A DNA stretch of 24,358 bases, taken from assembly GCA_964438735.1 (NCBI GenBank), contig CAYTLW010000114.1, positions 1 to 24,358 on the forward strand, in the 5' to 3' direction. The notes under the pieces were generated by a model, which saw only the letters and a list, made by a program, of their open reading frames with translations, searched no databases and had not been told where the DNA came from. Origin of the DNA: CAYTLW01 sp964438735 (GTDB lineage Bacteria; Myxococcota_A; UBA9042). The translations under genes were made by a program, and so were the position numbers. Of this stretch, positions 15,171-22,832 are shown one piece after another; position 1 is the first letter of the stretch; every line of letters starts with the position of its first letter.

Positions 15171-15653
15171 CTACGTGTCTTCTTCTGAGCCGGCCTGGCG
15201 TCTGTTCTGCGCGCGCTCGAGCCATTCGATATCGAGAAGATCCTGTGGCCGTCCGGCGGCACGCTTGGCCGCGATCACGTCGTCGAGACATGGCACGTGC
15301 GCCGCGATGCCGTCGAAATCAAACGGGTGCCTGCGAGCCCAGACCCTGTCGAACTCAAGTCCGCCCATCGACATCAGCAGGTCGATGCGCACCGGTTCGA
15401 CACCGATCTGGAAGTACGCTCCCTTGTCGGTGAAATCCTCGGCGCTGATTCCCTCTAGAGGGGCCCCGAAGTCGGCCAGCGCGGCGAAGACCCGAGCAGC
15501 GTTCTCAGCGGTGGGATTGACCCAGATGTCGATGTCTTTGGTGTAGCGGGGGACCGTGTGGGCGATCACGGCGTAGGCACCGACCACAAGGAACTCAGCT
15601 TTCGCCTCTGACAAGGCGGACAACATGTCTTTGTAGTCGGAGGCGATCGGCAT
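15171..15653 (-). CDS. Nucleotidyltransferase-fold protein (MNT/AbiEii-like)
   Basis: A 160-aa minimal nucleotidyltransferase-like protein. VVGAYAVIAH (23-32) stands where the family GS motif usually lies. RYTKDIDIWV carries the metal-binding pair Asp40/Asp42, and a third acidic residue lies in PVRIDLLMSM. The C-terminal helix DLLDIEWLERAQ, preceded by KRAAGRPQ, matches DUF6036/AbiEii-type proteins, several of which are toxin-antitoxin components that modify RNA or a partner protein. The start at 15653 follows GGGGAA and lies inside the end of the preceding 71-aa gene (59-base overlap), so translation is probably coupled. It sits between mobile-element remnants. The fold is fairly certain; activity and target are not. 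Confidence 0.82.
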   Translation of the reverse strand: MPIASDYKDMLSALSEAKAEFLVVGAYAVIAHTVPRYTKDIDIWVNPTAENAARVFAALADFGAPLEGISAEDFTDKGAYFQIGVEPVRIDLLMSMGGLEFDRVWARRHPFDFDGIAAHVPCLDDVIAAKRAAGRPQDLLDIEWLERAQNRRQAGSEEDT

Positions 15654-15810
15654 CGAGGTTCCCCATGTGGACCAGGACTGAGGGCATGTCACAGGCAGCC
15701 AGAAAACGCCCGGCCTGACCGATTCGTTCCCAAAACTCCAAGTCGAACGACCCGTCGTCATCCTCGATGGACTTGAGCTTGCGAACCATGATGACGCGGT
15801 CGCGTTTCAT
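15595..15810 (-). CDS. Small protein upstream of the nucleotidyltransferase, possible partner
   Basis: A 71-aa protein, MKRDRVIMVRKLKS then SFDLEFWERIGQAGRFLAACDM and a basic C-terminus ending RLQRHVVRLVRGES. The F/Y-W-x-R-x-G-x-x-x-R-F-x-A-A pattern followed by RLQR resembles small proteins often encoded directly upstream of nucleotidyltransferase genes (from memory; not tested). Overlap with the next gene by 59 bases and shared strand support a two-gene module, with this as the possible antitoxin or adaptor. There is no clear ribosome site; TAGAAT at 15822-15817 ends six bases before the ATG, which would suit a leaderless transcript. An internal ATG at 15789 is an alternative start. Confidence 0.6.
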   Translation of the reverse strand: MKRDRVIMVRKLKSIEDDDGSFDLEFWERIGQAGRFLAACDMPSVLVHMGNLDADRLRLQRHVVRLVRGES

Positions 15811-15976
15811 GCCGCAATTCTACCATGTACGGCGGCTGGCAGCGAGCCGAAGGGGCCACGCCAGGCCGCGCATCCGGGTTGTCCCTCGTCACAACTCCGT
15901 CGGCCCGCAAAATCAGGCGCTTGGGGCCGCCTTTCCTGACTGCCAATTCCCGCTGTGACCGCACTCTCGAGGTTGA

Positions 15977-16865
15977 GTTCACGAGCGTGATCAGCCAGAG
16001 ATCGCCTCCAAGAACCAACTCGTCGTCTTCCTGATATCCCTTCTCTTCCAGGCGCTCCAGGCAGCCTGTCGATCCAAGGGCGAGCTTGTCCTGGAGACGA
16101 CGGCTTCGGCGCGAAGCGACGAAACGGCGAGCGAGCACCGCAGGTGCGAGTCCGTCAGGACGGGACTCCGGAGGAGCCCGCAACCTGGCGCTGAGGCAGC
16201 AGGTCACCGCACTCAAGCAAAAGCGCCCAAGACCTCACCTGCGCGACCCGGCTCGAACCTTCTGGGTTGCCCTTCGCCGAGGATGGGCGAAATGGACCGG
16301 CGTGCTCGTCATCGTGAAGCCCGAGACCGTGGTCGAGTGGCATCGGCGCCCGTTCCGTCGTCACTGGACGAAGATCTCGCGGCGCGGAAGGCGTCCAGGG
16401 CGTCGGCACATTCTTCACTTCAACGCGACCCGCAACCCGACAGCGCGGTGGGTCGTGCGGCAGCTTCGTGAAGCCTTCCCGTTCGACGCGGCTCCCAAGT
16501 ACCTCATCTTCGACCGCGACTCGATCTTCAACAAGGATGTCATCCGGTTCATCAAGTCGCTGGGCACCAAGCCCGGTCGAACGGCCTACCGCAGCCCCTG
16601 GCAGAATCCTGTGGCTGAACGCTGGATCAGCTCATGCAGACGGGAGATGCTCGACCACGTCGTCGTCTTTGGTGAGCGACACGTCGCTGAACTGGTCCGT
16701 TCCTTTGTCGACCACTACCACGCTGACCGCGGCCACATGGGCCTCGACGGAGACACGCCTGACCGCCGGCCGGTGGCCTCGAAGCAGTCGCCGTCAGCCA
16801 AGGTGGTTTCCCTTCCGCGGGTCGGCGGTTTACATCACCGCTACGAGTGGCGCGACGCGGCTTGA
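15977..16865 (+). pseudogene. Decayed rve-type (DDE integrase core) transposase
   Basis: Remnant of a transposase family common in soil bacteria. The N-terminal part (KNQLVVFLISLLFQALQAA then SKGELVLE, to 16096) is cut by an 85-bp insertion that shifts the frame. Coding resumes at 16182 with NLALRQQ, then PRPHLR, FWVALRR and VIVKPETVVEWHRR. At about 16400 there is an in-frame deletion: GRRPGRR joins directly to HILHFNAT, whereas relatives have about 110-130 residues here, including the helix-turn-helix part and the first catalytic Asp (DFFTV). The second Asp (IFDRDSIF) and the Glu (NPVAERWIS) remain, and the C-terminus VGGLHHRYEWRDAA is complete. No start codon is visible after the in-frame stop at 15974. 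The gene cannot encode an active enzyme. Confidence 0.85.
16097..16181 (+). repeat. 85-bp four-hairpin dispersed element
   Basis: This block separates transposase codons for LVLE (ending 16096) from NLALRQQ (starting 16182), so it is an insertion. It contains four consecutive short hairpins with 3-4-base loops: GCTTCG/CGAAGC (16103-16117), GCACC/GGTGC (16135-16147), GTCC/GGAC (16150-16161) and GGG-CTCC/GGAGCCC (16162-16179, one bulged A). The first 31 bases recur at 12477-12507. Eighty-five is not a multiple of three, so the host frame is broken. No target duplication is evident. Confidence 0.7.
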
Positions 16866-17234
16866 GCATCGAGCTCTGAATGACGGCTTGGCCAGCAAGG
16901 CCGGCGTTGGACTTCTTTGGCCTTCCGCCGCGATTTGACGGCGGCTCTCCTGCGCTGACCGACATCAGCACCGGTCGCATCGGTCTCTGGCCGGGGTCAT
17001 GGCCCTGGATCGTCAACTGACGGGCCCCTGGCAGCCGCTGAAAGCTGCCGGATCCGGTTGTGACCATGGACAGGCGTTGGTGGACGCAACGGCGTTGCCA
17101 ATGGACGTTTGGGTATCGTTTCGGCTGCTCGGAGAGACGCTGGCCCCCCGGTAGGCCAGCGAGAACGCCAACCGCCGGAATGAGCAGCCTTCTGACGGCA
17201 ACTGCCTGATTATATACATTTCGTTGTCTAATTC

Positions 17235-17290
17235 TTGGACCTGTCCAAAAATTTTGGATGAATGATAGTTATTTCAGTTATTTAACTGAA
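17235..17290. promoter_or_regulatory. AT-rich cluster of three palindromes
   Basis: Three inverted repeats lie in 56 bases: TTGGAC-CT-GTCCAA (17235-17248), TCCAAAA-A-TTTTGGA (17244-17258, overlapping the first) and TTCAGTTA-TT-TAACTGAA (17273-17290). The surroundings are far more AT-rich than the rest of the window. They could be operators, a recombination site or the end of a lost mobile element. The structure is seen; the role is unknown. Confidence 0.5.
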
Positions 17291-17619
17291 TCCAATCGCC
17301 AGACTCAACAAGTTCACGGTGATTGTGGAGCATCTCGTCCATGGCTCGGCCCCCACACTCAAAGGCTGGGGCACCGATGGTCACGAAGTCCCCTCCAGGG
17401 ACTCCCGCGGCAACAGGGCGCCCTGAGCTGGCTGGGCCGCGTCATATTCATGAAATAACATGGGCACCAGGCTCTCTCTCGCCCTGGATGTCCTCGGCGT
17501 CGAAAGACCGTCGCCCAGAGCCCCCCCTGGAGCTGGTTTCCCCCAGGAACTGCTCAAGAAGACGAAGACAATGGCCAATTCAGGAATACCTCCCGCACCA
17601 GAGCCCAACCAGCCTCGCC

Positions 17620-17649
17620 TTCACCGTGCCGGCTCGCCCGTGCTAGCCT
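17620..17649 (+). promoter_or_regulatory. Candidate promoter of the first P-domain gene
   Basis: TTCACC (17620-17625) and TAGCCT (17644-17649) are spaced by 18 bases, with TGC ahead of the -10, placing the start near 17656 and a leader of about 40 bases before the GGGGAGG ribosome site. Judged by eye only. Confidence 0.35.
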
Positions 17650-17697
17650 GCCGGCAATTCAACCACGCGGCCGCTCCGTCGTCGCGGGGAGGCGACC

Positions 17698-19746
17698 ATG
17701 GGCCACACCACTTCGACGTGGCGCGCCGGCGCGCTGCTGCTTTCGGTCACCCTCGGGCTGACCGCGTTGCTGTCTGGGGGACAGGCCGACGCCAAGGTGC
17801 CACAACGTATGACCATCGAGGGCGCGCTGCGCAGCGCCAGCGGCGGCGCCGTGGTGGACGGCGACTACTTCCTCACCTTCTCCATCTATCCCGGACCGGT
17901 GGGCGGCACCGCGGCGTGGAGCGAGGGACCGCTGAAGATCGACGTCAAGGCCGGCCGACTGGTCCACGACTTGGGCACCGACAAGCCGCTGACGGCCAAG
18001 CTCTTCGCCGGCATGGACAGCGCCTGGCTGGGCATCAAGGTCGGCGCAGACGCCGAGTTGATCCGCCAACGCATGGGTTCGGTGGCCTATGCGCTCGCCG
18101 CCGCCAGCGCTCAGACATTGCAGTGCTCGGGCTGCGTGGCCGCGGCACAGCTGGCAGCAGGCGCCATCTCGGCGGACAAGGTGGGCTTCACCTGGGCGGC
18201 CAGCAAGACCAAGGGCGGCCCCGCCACCAGCGCCCTGGACCTGCAATGCACCGGCTGCGTGGGCATCTCCGAGCTCAAGATCGACGGCGACCTGGACCTG
18301 GGCGGCAACGCGCTCAAGGCCAAGACCGTCAAGGCCAATGACGTGCTCGCGGCGACGGTCTCGGCCAGCGGTTTCGTCGGCGATGGCAGCAAGCTGACCG
18401 GCATCCAGTCCATCAGCGGCAAGTGCGCCAAGGCCGGTGAGGTGGTCCAGGGCATCGCCCCAGACGGCAAACTGCTTTGCGTGCCGGCGTTGAGCAGCAA
18501 CGCCCTGCCCAAGGACGCCCTGGACGACGTATCCAACGACCTGCTCACCAACGAGTTCATCAACGATGTGCAGAGCGCCGCGACGCCCAAGGGCATCCCG
18601 GATAACAACCCCATCGGCGTCTTCGACGAGATCGACTACCCCGACGTGGGCCTGGCCAAGAAGCTGACCGTGCACCTGAACCTGGCCAGCTCGGACATCG
18701 GCCAGCTGCAGGTGCAGCTCTTCGACCCGGCCAACAAGCTGCACAAGCTCTACGCGGGCGGTGGCAAGGGCACCGTGCTCAAGGCCAGTTGGCCGACGCC
18801 GGATAAAGCCGTAGACGCCAGCCTGGAGAGCTGGGTCGGCAAGAACCCCACGGGCAAGTGGCGCCTGAAGGTGGTCGACGGCAAGCCGACCAAGGGCGGC
18901 GACGACGGCAAGGTGAACGACTGGGGCATCGCCGTCACCGTGGTCTCCAACAAAAAGGTCAAGGCCAGCGGACTGCTGCAGACCTTCGGCGGATTGCAGC
19001 TGCAGTCGGCGGCCAAACATCCCGTGGTCTGCGACCCGACGACGCTGGCGTTCCTGTACTACAACACCACCGATAAGAGCCTCTACATCTGCAACGGCAA
19101 GAAGTTCTTCGCCTTCGCCGCCAGCATTCCGCCCGGCGGCAAGGACAATCCCGGCGCCAGTTGCGCGGCCATCAAGGCCAAAGCGCCGACCGTCAACAGC
19201 GGCCTGTATTGGATCGATCCGGACGGCGGCGACAAGGCCAACGCCATCCAGGTCTACTGCGACATGACCACGGACGGCGGCGGCTGGACCATGGTGGTCA
19301 CCATCGACGGCGACGACGAGCTGCACAGCAACATCAACCAGGTCGGCACGGTGCCGGTGCAGCCGACCACGCCGTCGACGAGCAAGTTCGCCGACAGCGT
19401 CATCAACAAGCTGATGCAGACCAAGAATGCCGCCTCCATCCGCTTCATCTGCGACGGCCACAAGCACTTCTTCAAGGACTGCCAGTTCCGCGCCACCAAG
19501 GGTCTGGCCAGCTCCAACAGCTGCGTGGTCTCGTACACGGACCCAGGCGCGTCCAAATTGCAGAACAAGACCGCCTGCAACAGCGGTTCGGGCGCCCTGG
19601 GCTGTCACTGCAGCTGTTCCACGCCGGCGTCTCATACCTACTGCTCGCACTGCGATGGCGCGGACGGGGCCGGCAGCCATAACCGCAAGGGTTGCGGGCA
19701 TGACGGCTCCGGCTATTCGAAGAAGGGCTCGGTCTGGGTGCGTTAG
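17698..19746 (+). CDS. Secreted P-domain protein with fibrinogen-like/GGGWT C-terminus
   Basis: A 682-aa exported protein. Residues 1-32 are a Sec signal (GALLLSVTLGLTALLSG, cleavage near ADA). The head (about 33-135) has the pattern MTIEGALRSASGG-x-DGDYFLTFSIY-x-AAWSEG and RQRMGSVAYALAAA, as in the shaft or anchor regions of bacterial surface fibres, then two CxGC units (LQCSGC, LQCTGC). Residues about 297-415 are a P domain (IPDNNPIGVFDEIDYPDVG, VQLFDPANK, SWVGKNPTGKWRLKVVDG), normally found next to subtilisin-like proteases, but no protease is present. From about 487 the SCAAIKAKAP-x-SGLYWIDPDGG and VYCDMTTDGGGWTMV segments mark a fibrinogen-C-like module with the bacterial GGGWT motif, ending in a Cys-rich tail. 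The ATG follows GGGGAGG. Paralogous to the next gene. An adhesive role is inferred. Confidence 0.9.
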   Translation: MGHTTSTWRAGALLLSVTLGLTALLSGGQADAKVPQRMTIEGALRSASGGAVVDGDYFLTFSIYPGPVGGTAAWSEGPLKIDVKAGRLVHDLGTDKPLTAKLFAGMDSAWLGIKVGADAELIRQRMGSVAYALAAASAQTLQCSGCVAAAQLAAGAISADKVGFTWAASKTKGGPATSALDLQCTGCVGISELKIDGDLDLGGNALKAKTVKANDVLAATVSASGFVGDGSKLTGIQSISGKCAKAGEVVQGIAPDGKLLCVPALSSNALPKDALDDVSNDLLTNEFINDVQSAATPKGIPDNNPIGVFDEIDYPDVGLAKKLTVHLNLASSDIGQLQVQLFDPANKLHKLYAGGGKGTVLKASWPTPDKAVDASLESWVGKNPTGKWRLKVVDGKPTKGGDDGKVNDWGIAVTVVSNKKVKASGLLQTFGGLQLQSAAKHPVVCDPTTLAFLYYNTTDKSLYICNGKKFFAFAASIPPGGKDNPGASCAAIKAKAPTVNSGLYWIDPDGGDKANAIQVYCDMTTDGGGWTMVVTIDGDDELHSNINQVGTVPVQPTTPSTSKFADSVINKLMQTKNAASIRFICDGHKHFFKDCQFRATKGLASSNSCVVSYTDPGASKLQNKTACNSGSGALGCHCSCSTPASHTYCSHCDGADGAGSHNRKGCGHDGSGYSKKGSVWVR

Positions 19747-19828
19747 AACGCCGGGTCAATTGTTGTCAGTTGTGAAGGCAGCCGGTAGGTTGATCGGCAC
19801 CTCCCCGTCGACCAGCGGAGCGCCGACC

Positions 19829-22120
19829 GTGACAAGAGGACATCGATTATCGCAAGCCGCGCCGCACCTTGCGGCGGGGCTGCTGACGGTCGCCATGCTC
19901 GTGGCGCTGGCGGCTCCTGCATCGGCGAGCGTGCCCACGCGCCTGTCCGCGGAGGGGCGACTGCTCACAGCGGACGGCAAGGCGGCGCCCGACGGCACCT
20001 ACATGGTCACCTTCCGCCTCTATGCCAGCGCGGCAGCCAAGCAGGCGGTGTGGTCCGAGGTGGTGGCCAAACTCACCGTCAGCGGAGGCCGCTTCAAGCA
20101 CGCCCTGGGCAGCGCCACACCGCTGAGCGCGCAGCTGCTGGCCAAGACCAAGGCCGGCTGGCTGGGCGTGGCCGTGGCCAATGAGCCGGAGACGAGTCGC
20201 GTGGCCTTGCGCAGCGCCCCCATGGTGCAACGCGCAGCGCTCGCGGGCGGACTTGCCTGCACCGGCTGCCTGTCCATGCAGGCGCTGAAGGCCGACGGTG
20301 ACCTGAACCTGGGCAAGGGCAGCGTCAAGGCCGGCGTGCTGGCCGCCGGATCTCTCATCGCCGGCGATGTGCAAGCGCAGACTCTGAAGGGCGATGGCGC
20401 CAAGATCACCGGCGCGTCGCCGAGCCCGTCCAGCTGCCCCCCCAACCAGGTCGCCACCGGCGTAGACAACGCCGGCAAGCTGCTCTGCAACGTGGCCGCG
20501 GGCGTGGGCGGCGGTCAGATCGAACAGATCTCCGGTGGCCTGCTGACCACCAAGATCGGCGGCAGCCACCCGAGCAAGACGACGCCCAAGGGCATCGACG
20601 ACAACAACCCCATCGGCACCACCGACGTCATCGAGCTCAAGGACCTGGGCATCGCCACCGCGCTGTCCATCTCGGTCCACCTGACCAACTCCAACCTGGC
20701 CTCGGTCGAGGTCATCGCCTACGCGCCCGACAACACCCCCTACGTGCTGCACAAGGGCAAGGCAGGCAAGGAACTCAAAGAGACCTGGCCCGTCACCGCC
20801 CAGCCGGTCAGCGGCAACCTGGGCACCTGGATTGGCAAGAATCCCAAGGGCAAGTGGCGCCTGCGGGTCATCGACAAGGCGTTCCTGAACAACGGCAAGG
20901 ACGGCCAGCTCCTGTCCTGGAGCGTCAATGTGCTGGCCAAGTCCAGCCAGATGATCACCTCCACCGGCGCCTTTGCCGCCAGCGGCCAACTGGGCGTGCA
21001 ACAGAGCGGCGGGCCGCCCTTCGCGTGCGCCGAGGACACCGTCGGCGCCCAGTACTGGGACAGCAAGAACAAGCGCATGTACTACTGCGACGGCTCGTGG
21101 CGCGAGCTGCTGGTCGAGAGCCTGTGCGGCAACGGCGTCGTCAACTCGACCGAGAACTGCGACGACAGCAATACCAAGGATGGCGACGGCTGCACCTCCA
21201 AGTGCCTCAAGAACGTCTGCGGCGACGGCGTTCCCTGGATCGGCAAAGAGGAGTGCGACGACGGAAACAAGGTGGACAAGGACGCCTGCTCCAACAGCTG
21301 CAAGTCCAACTTCCAGACGGTCACATTCACCACCTGCGGACAGACCGGGCGCCTGGGACCCGCCCAGGGCAAGTGCGACTCGGCCTACGCCGGCAACACC
21401 TGGCTCAAGGGCAAGGTCAAGCTGGTCGCTGGCGTGCAGAACTGGACGGTCCCGTTCACCGGTGCCTTTACGATCGAGGCCTACGGCGCCCGTGGCGGCT
21501 ACAACGGCGCCAACGGCGCGCGCATGAAGGGCAGCTTCCAGTTCAAGGCCGGCCAGGTGCTGCAGATCGTCGTCGGCCAGATGGGCATCCGCGGCAGCGG
21601 CGGCGGCGGCGGTGGTGGCGGCGGCACCTTCGTCTATACCGGCAATACGCTGCACATCGCAGCCGGCGGCGGCGGCGGCAAGGCGCAGAGTGGCAGCAAC
21701 AAGCCCGGCGTCGGCTCCACGGCGCCCAATGGCAGCAAGGGTGTAACCAGCGCAGCCGGCGGCAACAACGGCGCCAAGGGCGGCGGCGGTCACTACGACG
21801 GGGCCAGCCCGGGCGCCGGCTGGAACGGTGGCGATACCACCAACTACAGCAACAACGACGTCGTCGGCGCCAAGTCGCGGCCGACCTGGCTGGGCGCCCA
21901 GAGCAATCGACACAATTACAAGAGCCACGGCGGCTTCGGCGGCGGTGGCGCGTCCATCCACCCGGGCGGCGGCGGTGGCGGCTACGGCGGCGGCGGCGCC
22001 GGCGCCGGCGGCGGCGGGGACGGCCGCGGCGGCGGCGGCGCCTTCAACGCCGGCGCCCACCAAAGCAATACGTCAGGGGCCAACGCCAGCCACGGCAAGG
22101 TGATCATCACCAGCCCGTAG
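19829..22120 (+). CDS. Secreted P-domain protein with DUF4215 repeats and ALK-like Gly-rich C-terminus
   Basis: A 763-aa paralogue of the preceding gene. The GTG at 19829 is chosen because GCGGAG precedes it and a signal peptide follows (HLAAGLLTVAMLVALAAPASA). The head (VPTRLSAEGRLLTADGK, DGTYMVTFRLYASAAAKQAVWSE), one CTGC unit and the P domain (about 250-370, IDDNNPIGTTDVIELKDLGI, WIGKNPKGKWRLRVID) align with the first protein. The tail differs. About 432-492 are two DUF4215-type Cys-rich repeats (CGNGVVNSTENCDD, CGDGVPWIGKEECDDGN). From about 537 a glycine-rich domain begins with WTVPFTGAFTIEAYGARGG and QFKAGQVLQIVVGQMGIRG, then long Gly runs, like the Gly-rich domain of ALK/LTK receptors (PF12810). 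It lies 82 bases after its paralogue and is probably co-transcribed. Confidence 0.9.
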   Translation: MTRGHRLSQAAPHLAAGLLTVAMLVALAAPASASVPTRLSAEGRLLTADGKAAPDGTYMVTFRLYASAAAKQAVWSEVVAKLTVSGGRFKHALGSATPLSAQLLAKTKAGWLGVAVANEPETSRVALRSAPMVQRAALAGGLACTGCLSMQALKADGDLNLGKGSVKAGVLAAGSLIAGDVQAQTLKGDGAKITGASPSPSSCPPNQVATGVDNAGKLLCNVAAGVGGGQIEQISGGLLTTKIGGSHPSKTTPKGIDDNNPIGTTDVIELKDLGIATALSISVHLTNSNLASVEVIAYAPDNTPYVLHKGKAGKELKETWPVTAQPVSGNLGTWIGKNPKGKWRLRVIDKAFLNNGKDGQLLSWSVNVLAKSSQMITSTGAFAASGQLGVQQSGGPPFACAEDTVGAQYWDSKNKRMYYCDGSWRELLVESLCGNGVVNSTENCDDSNTKDGDGCTSKCLKNVCGDGVPWIGKEECDDGNKVDKDACSNSCKSNFQTVTFTTCGQTGRLGPAQGKCDSAYAGNTWLKGKVKLVAGVQNWTVPFTGAFTIEAYGARGGYNGANGARMKGSFQFKAGQVLQIVVGQMGIRGSGGGGGGGGGTFVYTGNTLHIAAGGGGGKAQSGSNKPGVGSTAPNGSKGVTSAAGGNNGAKGGGGHYDGASPGAGWNGGDTTNYSNNDVVGAKSRPTWLGAQSNRHNYKSHGGFGGGGASIHPGGGGGGYGGGGAGAGGGGDGRGGGGAFNAGAHQSNTSGANASHGKVIITSP
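21594..21627 (+). repeat. GGC/GGT microsatellite coding poly-Gly
   Basis: An in-frame trinucleotide run coding SGGGGGGGGG within the Gly-rich domain. Slippage would change length in whole codons without shifting the frame. Confidence 0.75.
21964..22042 (+). repeat. GGC-rich microsatellite coding Gly/Ala
   Basis: Dense GGC and GCC codons give GGGGGGYGGGGAGAGGGG and a further GGGG run near the C-terminus. The tract is prone to slippage and to assembly error. Confidence 0.75.
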
Positions 22121-22152
22121 GCGCGTCATGGCCGACGTCGAATCGCGGTCAA

Positions 22153-22785
22153 CTACTGCAGGTAGTGAATGCGCTTTCGCGCCACCAGCACCCAGGCGCG
22201 GGCGTGTGCGTGGTCGTGTTGATCGAAGACCGACGCCTCCAGGTGCAGCACCTCGAAGAAGGGCTCGATGGCCAGCGCGATGTCGAGCGCGCTGCGTCGA
22301 GGGGGTCCGGTGTCGCGAGGCGGACCGTCGGTCGAGCCGATCACGCTGATCCACAAACCCTCGTGGTCCAATACGTCGGCGACCCGAGAGGCGAAATGGC
22401 TGCGTTCGGCCGCTTCGTCAAAGCAGTGAAAGCAGCCGCGATCGAAGGCCATGGAGAATGGACCGGGCGGCAGGTCACCGGCCATGAAGTCCAGCGCCAT
22501 GAACTCGCAGGTGGCGCCGGCGGTGGCGGCGCGGGCGCGGGCCCGAGTGATGGCGGTGGGCGACAGGTCCAGCCCGGTCACGTCAAATCCCGCCTCGTCC
22601 AGCCAGACGGCGTTGGTGCCGGTGCCGCAGCCGACCACGACGACCTTGCACGGGCCCACGTCGAAGTCCTCCACCGCCCATTTCAGGTGGATGTCGGTCT
22701 TGTTGCTATCCCAGGGCAGCTCATTGTCCTGGTAACGCTGTTCCCAGCGGGCGGGATCCTTGCCCTGCTTGCCGTTGTCGCTCAT
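22153..22785 (-). CDS. Class I SAM-dependent methyltransferase (TPMT-like)
   Basis: A 210-aa soluble methyltransferase. The opening PARWEQRYQDNELPWDSNKTD resembles the thiopurine S-methyltransferase/TehB-like group, where W-x-x-R-Y and PWD are common. Motif I is VVVVGCGTGTNAVWL (about 48-62) and motif II VTGLDLSPTAI, with Asp73 expected to bind the SAM ribose. A later FDRGCFHCFDE segment is typical of small-molecule thiol, selenium or tellurium methyltransferases. The ATG at 22785 follows AGGAGC; the longer upstream frame overlaps the neighbour. It is convergent with the second P-domain gene (32 bases between stops) and lies 47 bases downstream of the next lipoprotein gene on the same strand. 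The substrate is unknown; detoxification is an inference. Confidence 0.87.
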   Translation of the reverse strand: MSDNGKQGKDPARWEQRYQDNELPWDSNKTDIHLKWAVEDFDVGPCKVVVVGCGTGTNAVWLDEAGFDVTGLDLSPTAITRARARAATAGATCEFMALDFMAGDLPPGPFSMAFDRGCFHCFDEAAERSHFASRVADVLDHEGLWISVIGSTDGPPRDTGPPRRSALDIALAIEPFFEVLHLEASVFDQHDHAHARAWVLVARKRIHYLQ

Positions 22786-22832
22786 GACTGCTCCTGCCCG
22801 GGTGGCGTACGACCGATAGCCGGCTGCTGCTC

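Larger units (their letters stand above)
16866..17697. other. 832-bp non-coding stretch with an AT-rich core
   Basis: It lies between the transposase relic and the first P-domain gene. The first 340 bases are GC-rich and contain an imperfect CCGCCG/CGGCGG hairpin near 16925-16945 that may end the relic transcript. 17205-17300 is markedly AT-rich and holds three palindromes (separate entry). The last part holds the likely promoter of the P-domain gene. Short frames here lack ribosome sites and recognisable motifs. Confidence 0.6.

Noticed and set aside
17013..17219. Minus-strand 68-codon open frame starting MYIIRQLP
   Set aside because: No ribosome site, no recognisable motif, and composition typical of chance frames in GC-rich DNA.
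17381..17608. Minus-strand 75-codon open frame upstream of the first P-domain gene
   Set aside because: No plausible start signal and no family resemblance; it overlaps the likely promoter region of the opposite strand.
21594..22042. GC-rich microsatellite as an assembly artefact
   Set aside because: The frame stays open to a sensible stop and the Gly-rich domain pattern surrounds it; only the exact repeat length is doubtful.
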